This document shows positions 1 to 5,876 of a stretch of DNA of 6,906 bases, piece by piece. A program made the position numbers and the translations under genes. The DNA is from Microcaldota archaeon. GTDB taxonomy: Archaea > Micrarchaeota > Micrarchaeia > Anstonellales > Anstonellaceae. The stretch lies in assembly GCA_026396355.1 (NCBI GenBank), contig JAPLWY010000103.1, positions 1 to 6,906 of the forward strand, written 5' to 3'. Under the pieces are notes generated by a model. That model ran no database searches, had not been told where the DNA came from, and worked only from the letters and a program-made list of their open reading frames with translations. Numbering within the stretch: position 1 is the stretch's first letter; each line of letters starts with the position of its first letter.

Positions 1-1065
1 GACTCCGAGCTTGAGCAGACGCAAAGCGCAATGACCCTGATGTCCCTGGAAAACCTCACCGCAGCTTCAGCCGCCCTTTCAGTTCCAGAAGCTCAATGCA
101 AGCTTGCGCTATCCTCAGCAATCACCGAATTTGACAATGGCAACCCCTCAAAAGCGCTCCCGCTGCTTCGCAAAGCGCGCGCAGATTTCACAGAGGCTGA
201 AGCATCCGCAGTCTGGGACTTCCTAAAAGGCGTGTCCTCGCAATATGCCAAGGCAAAGCTGCAAGGCAATCAAGACTTGTCCTTGGCATCGGAAAAGCTC
301 TCGCTGGCAAACCAGCTTTACTCAGAAGGGAAATATAGCGAGGCGCAGCTTGAGGCAGCGCGCGCGCAGGCGGCAATTGAAAGCGCAAAAACAGAATCGG
401 ATGCGTTTGGCGCCTCAATTTCACAACTGGCCTTGCAAATGCAGGCGAACTATTCCGCCTTCCATCCTCAGGTCGAAAGCCAAATCTCGGAATACTCGAA
501 GCAATACTCCTCTCTCTCCGCATCAGAAAAGCAGCGCCTCCCATTCACACCAGCAGTAGCTCAGGCAAAGCTGGATGAATCCGACAAGGGGCTAGCTGCC
601 TCAAAAAAGACCACACTCACCCCACAAGAATCCCTTTCACAGGCAAATTCCTCCTTCCAATCATTGCTTCGCTTGTCTCAATCCCTCAACAGCACGCTCC
701 AGTCGCTTGATGAGTCAGCACGCTCCTCGCTTTCCACTGCAAAAGCCGCTCTCTCGGAAGCAAAGGCGAAATTCGGCTCAACATTTGACATTTCGCAAGC
801 CGAAGCCGAAATTTCGCGCGCTGACGATTTCCTGCAAAGCGGGCTTTTTGCTGACTCAATGGCATCGTCAGACCGCGCCACGCGCGCTCTCACTGCAGTG
901 CTCCAATCAGGCACAGGCGCGCCTGATCCCAAGGCGCTTCTCATAGGCGCCCTCTCAATAGCATTCATAATCGGCGCAGCCTACTTTTTCATGCGCGCAA
1001 GGAAAAAGGAGGAAAAAAAGGAGAAAAAAGAAATCCCAAAAGCGGACGAAATTCAGGGAGCCTGA
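1..1065 (+). CDS. Surface protein with helical repeats and C-terminal membrane anchor, 5' end outside window
   Basis: I do not recognise a named family. The frame is open from base 1 (Asp-Ser-Glu-Leu-Glu) into the Met codon at 31, so that Met is probably internal and the true start and any signal peptide lie upstream. Numbering from Met31, the protein is Ala/Ser/Gln/Lys-rich and mostly helical. Three similar stretches (about 25-55, 88-120 and 255-290) share the pattern A-x(2-3)-F/L-x(2)-G-x(3)-A/S-x(6)-A, which resembles TPR-like helical hairpins. Residues 302-320 form one hydrophobic span, followed by a Lys/Glu-rich tail (RARKKEEKKEKKE). By the positive-inside rule the tail is cytoplasmic and the helical part is outside. 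Four N-x-S/T sequons lie in the presumed ectodomain. Arg codons are almost all CGC (10 of 11). The gene ends 62 bp before the glutaminase start. A surface or envelope role is inferred; the function is unknown. Confidence 0.8.
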   Translation, partial: DSELEQTQSAMTLMSLENLTAASAALSVPEAQCKLALSSAITEFDNGNPSKALPLLRKARADFTEAEASAVWDFLKGVSSQYAKAKLQGNQDLSLASEKLSLANQLYSEGKYSEAQLEAARAQAAIESAKTESDAFGASISQLALQMQANYSAFHPQVESQISEYSKQYSSLSASEKQRLPFTPAVAQAKLDESDKGLAASKKTTLTPQESLSQANSSFQSLLRLSQSLNSTLQSLDESARSSLSTAKAALSEAKAKFGSTFDISQAEAEISRADDFLQSGLFADSMASSDRATRALTAVLQSGTGAPDPKALLIGALSIAFIIGAAYFFMRARKKEEKKEKKEIPKADEIQGA

Positions 1066-1076
1066 TGAAAAAACCC

Positions 1077-1101
1077 AGCCGATACGGCTAGGCAGGCTTT
1101 T
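1077..1101 (+). terminator. Stem-loop followed by T4, possible terminator of the upstream gene
   Basis: AGCCG (1077-1081) and CGGCT (1085-1089) form a perfect 5-bp stem around an ATA loop, 12 nt after the stop codon of the upstream gene. A T4 run follows at 1098-1101. The stem is short and the T run overlaps the presumed TATA element of the glutaminase gene, so it could be a weak terminator, part of that promoter, or chance. Confidence 0.25.
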
Positions 1102-1104
1102 ATG
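1098..1104 (+). promoter_or_regulatory. TATA-like element for the glutaminase gene
   Basis: TTTTATG is centred about 26 nt upstream of the ATG at 1128, and no Shine-Dalgarno-like sequence precedes that ATG (AATTTTCC). In archaea transcription usually starts about 25 nt downstream of the TATA centre, so the transcript would begin at or next to the start codon. The match to an archaeal TATA box is moderate. Confidence 0.45.
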
Positions 1105-1127
1105 CTTTCTACGAAAATCAATTTTCC

Positions 1128-2300
1128 ATGGACGCGGACATCGAAACTCTGTTCCAGAAAATCAGAGCCAGCCGATCAGTGGATGAAGTCCAGACTGCCC
1201 CGACCCTTAAGAGTCTGGGCATTACTGAAAAATCGGTATCTCTTGTTGATAAGTGGGCGATAAAGCTGACGTCCTATGGAATATTGGCGGCATATATCCC
1301 TGAACTTAAAAAAGTCGACAAGGCTCTGACTGCTATTGCTGTCGGGGACATTCATGGCAACAGGGTCATCGTTGGCAACGGGGCTAAAATCAAAATAAGC
1401 GCCCAATCGGTCATAAAGCCATTTCTTTATCTTTACGCACTTGAAATGGGCGCCCCTGCCAAAAGCATTTCCGGCCTCGAAGCAAGTTCAATGCCGTTTA
1501 ATACGGACAAGATTTTGCGTCCGGAATTGCAAATGCAGGTGCCGGAACACCCGCTTAACAATGCAGGCGCCATATCATCTGCGGGCGTGATAAGGAAATT
1601 CCCCGAGTTTGTCGGTTTCATGCGCCGGGTAACGGGCAACCCGGGCATAGGCGTGCTGGACAGGGTTTTTGAGTCGGAATTCAATACGAACAATAACAAC
1701 CGTGCAATAGCGAGCAGGCTTGTCGCATCCGGCAGATTCAAGAATGCGAAAGAGGGCGAGGAAGCGTATGCAAATTACACGAGAGCCTGCTCGTTGGGGC
1801 TGACCATTGGCGATGTTTTGAATGCTTCCTTGGTTCTATCATCGGGCGGGGCGGGCATGCGAAAAAAGGGAAATATCGCGCAAATGAACAACATTGTTCG
1901 GGTTCTTTCTGCAATGAACACATTCGGCCTGTATGAACAGTCGGGATTATTTTCCCTGATGGTATCCGGCGCCCGGGCAAATACGTCTAAAAGCGCGGTC
2001 AGCGGCTTGATCATCAGCATCAATCCGGGTGTCGGCGCATTTGTAACATACAGCCCGCTTTTGAATGTGGAAGGGAATAGCGTGTACGGCTTATACGCCA
2101 TGATACCTCTGAACAACCTGCTTGCTCTCCCGGGCGGGATGAGGCTGGATTCAAGCGAATTGAACAGAATGCTTAGGGAATACAACATGGAGGAAAGCAT
2201 AAAGGTCCACCACAAAATAATCTCCCTGATGAAGGACGGGGAAAATTCAAAAATATTCAGGATTGATGAAAAAATACTGGCGCAGCTTAAGGATGCATGA
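1128..2300 (+). CDS. glsA: Glutaminase, serine-dependent beta-lactamase-fold type (divergent)
   Basis: Predicted to hydrolyse L-glutamine to glutamate and ammonia in the cytoplasm. The landmarks of the glutaminase family appear in order: Y-I-P-x-L-x-K-V-D (56-64), the S-x-x-K nucleophile motif as QSVIK (Ser94, Lys97), MPFN (122-125), the NAGA loop (145-148), an acidic/Asn segment with NRAIA (182-195), the Tyr before CSL (Tyr217), GLYEQSG with Tyr269, a Lys-Ser pair followed by Val (288-291), and GNSVYG near 320. These fit the known substrate-binding and catalytic positions. It departs from the usual form where canonical KSGVGGG reads KSAVSGL. At 390 residues it is longer than the usual 305-330, with about 45 extra N-terminal residues and an extended C-terminus. 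The ATG fits a leaderless start. Arg codons are mostly AGG/AGA (11 of 19), with one CGC. The gene is convergent with the DsbA-like gene after 29 bp. This family is mainly bacterial and eukaryotic, so acquisition by transfer is plausible. Confidence 0.88.
   Translation: MDADIETLFQKIRASRSVDEVQTAPTLKSLGITEKSVSLVDKWAIKLTSYGILAAYIPELKKVDKALTAIAVGDIHGNRVIVGNGAKIKISAQSVIKPFLYLYALEMGAPAKSISGLEASSMPFNTDKILRPELQMQVPEHPLNNAGAISSAGVIRKFPEFVGFMRRVTGNPGIGVLDRVFESEFNTNNNNRAIASRLVASGRFKNAKEGEEAYANYTRACSLGLTIGDVLNASLVLSSGGAGMRKKGNIAQMNNIVRVLSAMNTFGLYEQSGLFSLMVSGARANTSKSAVSGLIISINPGVGAFVTYSPLLNVEGNSVYGLYAMIPLNNLLALPGGMRLDSSELNRMLREYNMEESIKVHHKIISLMKDGENSKIFRIDEKILAQLKDA
2269..2274 (-). terminator. T6 tract downstream of the DsbA-like gene, candidate terminator
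   Basis: Read on the minus strand, this is a T6 run about 56 nt past the stop codon of the DsbA-like gene. U-rich tracts can be sufficient for intrinsic termination in archaea. It lies inside the 3' end of the convergent glutaminase gene, where A-rich Lys codons could produce it by chance. Confidence 0.2.
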
Positions 2301-2329
2301 CTGCCAGGGCGAATCCAGCTTGGCTGCCG

Positions 2330-2941
2330 TCAGGACTTTGCGTTCTCAACCGCAAGCTCGGCGTCTATTATCTGCCTGAACTTGTCAAATGGCTGCGCGC
2401 CCAGCACCATGCTATTCCCAATCACGAATGTCGGGGTTGCTTGCACTCCTGCTGCGCTGCCGCTTGCAATATCCCTGTCAATTAGCGCCACTGCCTCATT
2501 CCCTGCCACGCATTTGCTGTATTCTGCCATCTCCAGCCCTATTTTCTCGGCGTATTTTGAAAGCGAGGCGTCGTCAAGCGCCCCCTGGTTGGCATAAAGC
2601 AAATCATGCATCCCCCAGAATTTCCCCTGCTTTTCAGCGCAGATTGACGCCACAGCCGCAGGCACTGCCCTTGAGTGAATTGGGAGAGGGTAGTGCCGGA
2701 ATTCCAGCTTTACCGACTGCCCGTACGCTTCCATAACCTGCGTCACAGTTGGCTGCGCCTTTCCGCAAAACGGACACTCAAAATCCGAGTATTCGTAAAT
2801 TGTCAATTTTGCATCAGCAGCGCCCCGATACGCGCGCCCATCCTTTGTCATTCCCTCATTTATTGGCGCCTGCGTGCATCCCACTACTAGAATTGCAGCA
2901 AAAAGCGCAGCCACTGCCAGAAACGAAAAATATTTTCCCAT
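2330..2941 (-). CDS. DsbA-like thiol:disulfide oxidoreductase, lipid-anchored
   Basis: Predicted to form or exchange disulfides in exported proteins, tethered outside the membrane. From the Met at 2941 it has 203 residues. A basic/hydrophobic signal (GKYFSFLAVAALFAA) ends in the lipobox LVVGC, with Cys22 as the candidate lipidated residue. A thioredoxin-fold domain follows: EYSDFECPFC carries the CPFC redox pair (Cys56, Cys59), FRHYPLP follows, and ATPTF supplies the cis-proline (Pro170). A helical insertion (about 95-150) holds QGKFWGMHD and Cys101 and Cys144, which could form a second disulfide. A start at 2968 is possible in frame but would put nine extra residues, two of them acidic or charged, before the signal. 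A TATA-like element sits about 28 nt upstream of 2941, and GGTG also lies five bases before that codon, so I chose 2941. It follows dtdA by 66 bp on the same strand. No DsbB or VKOR partner is visible here. Confidence 0.88.
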   Translation of the reverse strand: MGKYFSFLAVAALFAAILVVGCTQAPINEGMTKDGRAYRGAADAKLTIYEYSDFECPFCGKAQPTVTQVMEAYGQSVKLEFRHYPLPIHSRAVPAAVASICAEKQGKFWGMHDLLYANQGALDDASLSKYAEKIGLEMAEYSKCVAGNEAVALIDRDIASGSAAGVQATPTFVIGNSMVLGAQPFDKFRQIIDAELAVENAKS

Positions 2942-2965
2942 ATCTCCACCCGCATCAATTTTCTG

Positions 2966-2979
2966 CATTATGCTCTTGC
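2966..2979 (-). promoter_or_regulatory. BRE/TATA-like element for the DsbA-like gene
   Basis: On the minus strand GCAAGAG (2979-2973) runs straight into CATAATG (2972-2966), centred about 28 nt upstream of the Met codon at 2941. The same GCAAGAG precedes the TATA element of the flavin reductase-like gene. This supports the start at 2941 and suggests the gene can be transcribed independently of dtdA. The TATA part is weak. Confidence 0.35.
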
Positions 2980-3007
2980 TGCTGTTCTTGTTATTCCTTA
3001 TCCCTGA

Positions 3008-3793
3008 TTAAGCCTTAACCCATTTTATTCCCATCGACTCAAGGATGGCAACAAGCTCCGTGCGCGCAGCGCCTTTCACACCTTTCCAATCGATTGCCGC
3101 GCACTCCACACCCTCAACGTTCTTCCCGATTGCCTGCCTTAGCCTGGCCTCGTCAATGCCGTCTTTCTCAAGCGAATAGCTTGGAATAATGTGCCCATAA
3201 ACCGCCTTCCCGGAAAGTATGGCCGGCCCGAATTTCGGGCAGTAATGGCTTCCGCCAAACCCAACCTGCACACTTGCCGCATCCTGCGCCCCAACCGCAG
3301 CCAAGATCCCCCTTGCCGCAATTTCCCCTGCCACAGGATTTCCCCACTGCTCCTCCGAGCTCCCTATCTCAACAAATAACACGGGCTTTTCCAGCGTCGG
3401 CCCATGATGGTCCACCTCAATCGAGGTTTCCCATTTCAGCGATTGCGCTGACAGGCGCGCCATCTCGCGCGCCGCGGCAGCCACTTTGCTCCCATACGCA
3501 ACATTTAGCATCTTTTCCCGTCCGCCCATTTCCGCGCTTCCCCAATTCCCAGGAGTGTGCGCAGTGAAATTGGGCAGCTTGCTTTCGCTTTTGTGCGTGC
3601 TTGCAAATATGTAGTAATCCGCCTCATGCTTAGGCATAATCTCAATTATGCTTCCGGCATATTCCGCCATGTCAAAGCTGTCGCCTGCCCAGTATTTCTC
3701 TCCATCTTCCCGCATCTTTCCAATCCTAAGCAGGCAATCACGAATATTTCTGCTTGCCTTGTTTTCCTGGGCTATAACCACTAGCGCGCGCAT
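3008..3793 (-). CDS. dtdA: D-aminoacyl-tRNA deacylase, archaeal DTD2 type
   Basis: Cleaves D-amino acids (and glycine in some family members) from mischarged tRNA, recycling the tRNA and keeping D-residues out of translation; cytoplasmic. The 261-residue length is typical, and the family signatures occur in order: an N-terminal NKAS-x-NI segment (11-17), ASTHKSESK (65-72), TAHTPGNW (78-84), DHHGPT (129-133), EIGSSEEQW (142-150), GFGGSHYCPKF (178-188), GHIIPSY (200-206) and a C-terminal R-x-ELV segment near 244-248. The archaeal enzyme is reported to need zinc; the histidines in these motifs are candidates for ligand or catalytic roles. The ATG at 3793 starts the conserved first strand. A TATA-like element about 23 nt upstream suggests a leaderless message. 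It is divergent from the E1-like gene over 50 bp, and the DsbA-like gene follows downstream. No oddities are seen. This is the clearest archaeal marker in the window. Confidence 0.96.
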   Translation of the reverse strand: MRALVVIAQENKASRNIRDCLLRIGKMREDGEKYWAGDSFDMAEYAGSIIEIMPKHEADYYIFASTHKSESKLPNFTAHTPGNWGSAEMGGREKMLNVAYGSKVAAAAREMARLSAQSLKWETSIEVDHHGPTLEKPVLFVEIGSSEEQWGNPVAGEIAARGILAAVGAQDAASVQVGFGGSHYCPKFGPAILSGKAVYGHIIPSYSLEKDGIDEARLRQAIGKNVEGVECAAIDWKGVKGAARTELVAILESMGIKWVKA

Positions 3794-3811
3794 GATTTGG
3801 CTTCAAATGCC

Positions 3812-3829
3812 AATATTATATCGCTTTGC
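3812..3829. promoter_or_regulatory. Shared bidirectional TATA region between dtdA and the E1-like gene
   Basis: AATATTATAT (3812-3821) is nearly its own reverse complement and lies in the middle of the 50-bp gap between the divergent start codons. Its centre is about 27 nt from the plus-strand ATG at 3844 and about 23 nt from the minus-strand ATG at 3793. Both distances suit leaderless transcripts. On the minus side a purine-rich GCAAAGCG (3829-3822) precedes it, as expected of a BRE. No second TATA-like sequence is visible in the gap. Confidence 0.6.
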
Positions 3830-3843
3830 ACCAAGACTTCTAC

Positions 3844-4527
3844 ATGGCATCCAACAGGCTTACGCACGCCAACCTGTCCACGCTTGGCAAGAAAGGGCAG
3901 GCTCGGCTCTCCAACTCCACATTTGGCATTGCCGGTCTTGGCGGGGTGGGCGGAATTGCATTCGAGCTTCTTCTCCGTGCCGGCGCAGGGGAAATAAGAA
4001 TCTCCGACCATGGGTTTTTCGAGGAATCCAATGCAAACCGGCAAATCCTCTGGTCTTCCCGAGCAGATGGCAAGCTAAAAATCCAATCCGCGCTTTCCCG
4101 CGCAATCTCCCTCAGCAAAAACTGCAGAATAATCCCGTTCGGAAAAATAACTGCGTGCAATTCCGAAGAATTCTCCCGCGGCTGCACTGCAGTAATTGAC
4201 GCCACCGACTCGCCGGATTCGCGAAAGACGGTATTTTCCGGCTGTTCGCCATCCAAAACTCCCTATATTTTTGCATCCGCGCTCGGAGCGCGCGGGATGC
4301 TAAGCGTGATTTCAGGTGCGCACCTTCAAAAAAATCATCCTTTTCTAAAAAAGAATTCCAGGGCACAAAAATGCGATCACGCGCTTGGGCCGGTGGCAAA
4401 CACAATAGGCTGCCTTGCCTCGCAGCAGGCAATCAATCTCGCGCTCTCAAAACAAGTTATCATGTTCCCATCCATTCTCTCGCTTGACGCATTCTCCAAA
4501 AACCCAATCGCCATTCACTCATTCTAG
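3844..4527 (+). CDS. ThiF/MoeB/HesA-family E1-like adenylyltransferase, compact form
   Basis: Predicted to bind ATP and adenylate a substrate, in many relatives the C-terminus of a ubiquitin-like sulfur carrier; the substrate here is unknown. I start at ATG 3844 (227 residues). An in-frame TTG at 3826 lies only 10 nt from the TATA centre and would not be transcribed as a start. The N-terminal GKKGQARL helix (15-22) leads into the nucleotide loop GLGGVGG (31-37), then Asp55, SNANRQ (62-67), Lys79 and DATDSPDSR (119-127), which together match the ATP site of the family. The zinc-binding C-x-x-C pairs of MoeB and ThiF are absent. Only Cys177 (in KCDHALGP) remains near the position of the catalytic cysteine, followed by NTIGCLASQQA (186-196). 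The position equivalent to the MoeB arginine finger appears to be His8. No MoaD/ThiS/SAMP-like or JAB gene is adjacent. Alternatives are a TcdA-like or peptide-modifying enzyme. Confidence 0.85.
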   Translation: MASNRLTHANLSTLGKKGQARLSNSTFGIAGLGGVGGIAFELLLRAGAGEIRISDHGFFEESNANRQILWSSRADGKLKIQSALSRAISLSKNCRIIPFGKITACNSEEFSRGCTAVIDATDSPDSRKTVFSGCSPSKTPYIFASALGARGMLSVISGAHLQKNHPFLKKNSRAQKCDHALGPVANTIGCLASQQAINLALSKQVIMFPSILSLDAFSKNPIAIHSF

Positions 4528-4556
4528 CTCTCCCAAAAAGCGCCATCCCACCAATC

Positions 4557-4565
4557 TTTATATTA
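4557..4565 (+). promoter_or_regulatory. TATA box for the stalked six-cysteine protein gene
   Basis: TTTATATTA is the best TATA match in the window, centred about 35 nt upstream of the ATG at 4596. Transcription would begin near 4586-4588, leaving a leader of about 8-10 nt, unlike the other genes here, where the spacing predicts no leader. Confidence 0.65.
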
Positions 4566-4579
4566 TCTGTTCGAGATTA

Positions 4580-4589
4580 ACACTAGTGT
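4580..4589. promoter_or_regulatory. 10-bp perfect palindrome at the predicted transcription start, candidate operator
   Basis: ACACTAGTGT is a perfect palindrome between the TATA box and the start codon, overlapping the predicted transcription start. A dimeric regulator bound here would block initiation. No known operator consensus is recognised and the site occurs once. Confidence 0.35.
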
Positions 4590-4592
4590 GAT
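4588..4592 (+). promoter_or_regulatory. Shine-Dalgarno-like GTGAT before ATG 4596
   Basis: GTGAT matches five bases of the archaeal GGTGAT anti-16S sequence, 3 nt before the ATG. The spacing is short, but together with the predicted short leader it supports the start at 4596. Confidence 0.35.
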
Positions 4593-4595
4593 AAG

Positions 4596-5876
4596 ATGGG
4601 CGACGACATTGTTTCATTTATTCTGAAATCCCGCGAGCGCGGCAGGATGGATGACCAGATAACCCAACAGCTTCTTTCAGTGGGCTGGAGAAAGGACAAA
4701 ATCGCCGAGGCATTTGCACGCATCAACGAGCAGGCAGCATATGACAAGCGGGGCTATGCTGCTGAGCGCCCCCCACTTCAGCTTTCGCCAGAAGTACTGG
4801 CGCAATCAAGGCCAGCCCAGCAGCAACCGGCGCAAACACAAAACCAACCCCGAGCAGAGCCAAGCCAAGCTTCAGTTTCCCAACCATCACAAGCCCAATC
4901 AATGCCTACAATTCAAACGCCTGTTGCCGCCGTTCCCTCATCCATCCCGGCGGCAAACCAAATCGAACTGGAACCCCCCCAGAAAAAATCGCTATTTTCC
5001 TCGTTATTCGGCAAAAAGCCAGATCAGCAGGCTCAGCCGCCGGTAACGGCCATTCCACAATCCTCTCCGCAAATTGCGCGCCCTATCCCCTCTCCGCCCA
5101 CACTATCTCCTCCAACTGCCGCTACTCCTACTGACCAGGTGCCAACAAGGCAAATCCCTCCAATTTCACTTAAGCCAATAAGGCAGGGGATGGATCTGAA
5201 AAAACTTGCGTTTTTCGGAATCATCATAATCCTGGCAGTTCTTCTGGCGGCCGCCATCTTCAACACATTCATATCCCCCGGCGCGTTAACCGGGCAGGCA
5301 AAAACACAATCGCCAGCGCAGGCAATTGCCACTCCCGCTCAAAACCAGACTGAAAACAAGACATCTGCAAGCGGCAGCCAGACTGCAAACGCAAGCGCGC
5401 AAACTCCCACTCCTAAAACAAACGCCACAGCTTCAAAACCTCCCACAACCACCCAAAAACCCCCCAACTCAACCCAGCAAAATCCTCCTGTGGCTACTCC
5501 CCAACCAACTCCAGCGCCAGTAATTTCTCCACCAGCACCGCCCATGCCGGCAGTTGCGCCACCAGTTGAGCAAACGCCGCCCGAGCCGCAAAACAGCACC
5601 AATGCGCAAGCAGTCAATTTCACCAGGGTGAAGAAATTCTATTCCTCCTGGCCATACGGCGCCAACCGATTCTGCAGCATGCAGGAAAACGGCACCTTTT
5701 ACCGCGCACACTACTTGATGTATTACGGCGGAGACTGTGTTTCGGAAAAAGGGGCGGAAGGCTTTGCCAATTCTGAAGTTGCGCTGAAAAACTGCGAGGA
5801 AATTCCCTGCTGCTTTGCCGGTCCGTATAACGAGTACAGCACGGGATACGACTACTTTGAGTGCGGCTATTCCTAA
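4596..5876 (+). CDS. Single-span membrane protein with helical module, Pro-rich stalk and six-cysteine ectodomain
   Basis: No named family is recognised for the whole 426-residue protein. Residues 1-45 form a small charged helical module (IVSFILKSRERG, then QITQQLLSVGW and KIAEAF), a pattern seen at the N-terminus of membrane proteins in DPANN archaea and CPR bacteria. Residues 58-195 are Pro/Gln-rich and disordered. RQGMDLKK precedes one membrane span (about 204-226), so the N-terminus should be cytoplasmic and the C-terminus outside. A Pro/Thr/Gln/Asn stalk (230-340) leads to a compact domain (341-426) with Cys360, 381, 400, 405, 406 and 423, an even number suited to three disulfides. All eight N-x-S/T sequons (Asn250, 254, 265, 276, 291, 333, 341, 365) lie outside; none lies inside. 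The stalk is strongly C/A-rich on the coding strand. It is likely an N-glycosylated surface or binding protein (inference). The gene is convergent with the flavin reductase-like gene after 30 bp. Confidence 0.85.
   Translation: MGDDIVSFILKSRERGRMDDQITQQLLSVGWRKDKIAEAFARINEQAAYDKRGYAAERPPLQLSPEVLAQSRPAQQQPAQTQNQPRAEPSQASVSQPSQAQSMPTIQTPVAAVPSSIPAANQIELEPPQKKSLFSSLFGKKPDQQAQPPVTAIPQSSPQIARPIPSPPTLSPPTAATPTDQVPTRQIPPISLKPIRQGMDLKKLAFFGIIIILAVLLAAAIFNTFISPGALTGQAKTQSPAQAIATPAQNQTENKTSASGSQTANASAQTPTPKTNATASKPPTTTQKPPNSTQQNPPVATPQPTPAPVISPPAPPMPAVAPPVEQTPPEPQNSTNAQAVNFTRVKKFYSSWPYGANRFCSMQENGTFYRAHYLMYYGGDCVSEKGAEGFANSEVALKNCEEIPCCFAGPYNEYSTGYDYFECGYS

Noticed and set aside
1775..2215. Minus-strand 146-codon open frame inside the glutaminase gene
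   Set aside because: It is wholly antisense to conserved glutaminase motifs and has no promoter or family features.
2301..2329. Short dyad CAGC-TTG-GCTG between the convergent glutaminase and DsbA-like genes
   Set aside because: A 4-bp stem without a T-tract is too weak to call a terminator.
2942..2968. Upstream start of the DsbA-like gene at 2968
   Set aside because: It falls within the TATA-like element expected to drive the gene and would add a polar segment with charged residues in front of the signal sequence.
3826..3843. TTG start for the E1-like gene
   Set aside because: It is only about 10 nt from the TATA centre, so it would not be in the transcript.
3648..4199. Plus-strand open frame spanning the dtdA start, the intergenic region and the E1-like gene
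   Set aside because: It crosses the divergent promoter and overlaps two well-supported genes in other frames; its translation is Arg/Pro-rich with no recognisable motif.
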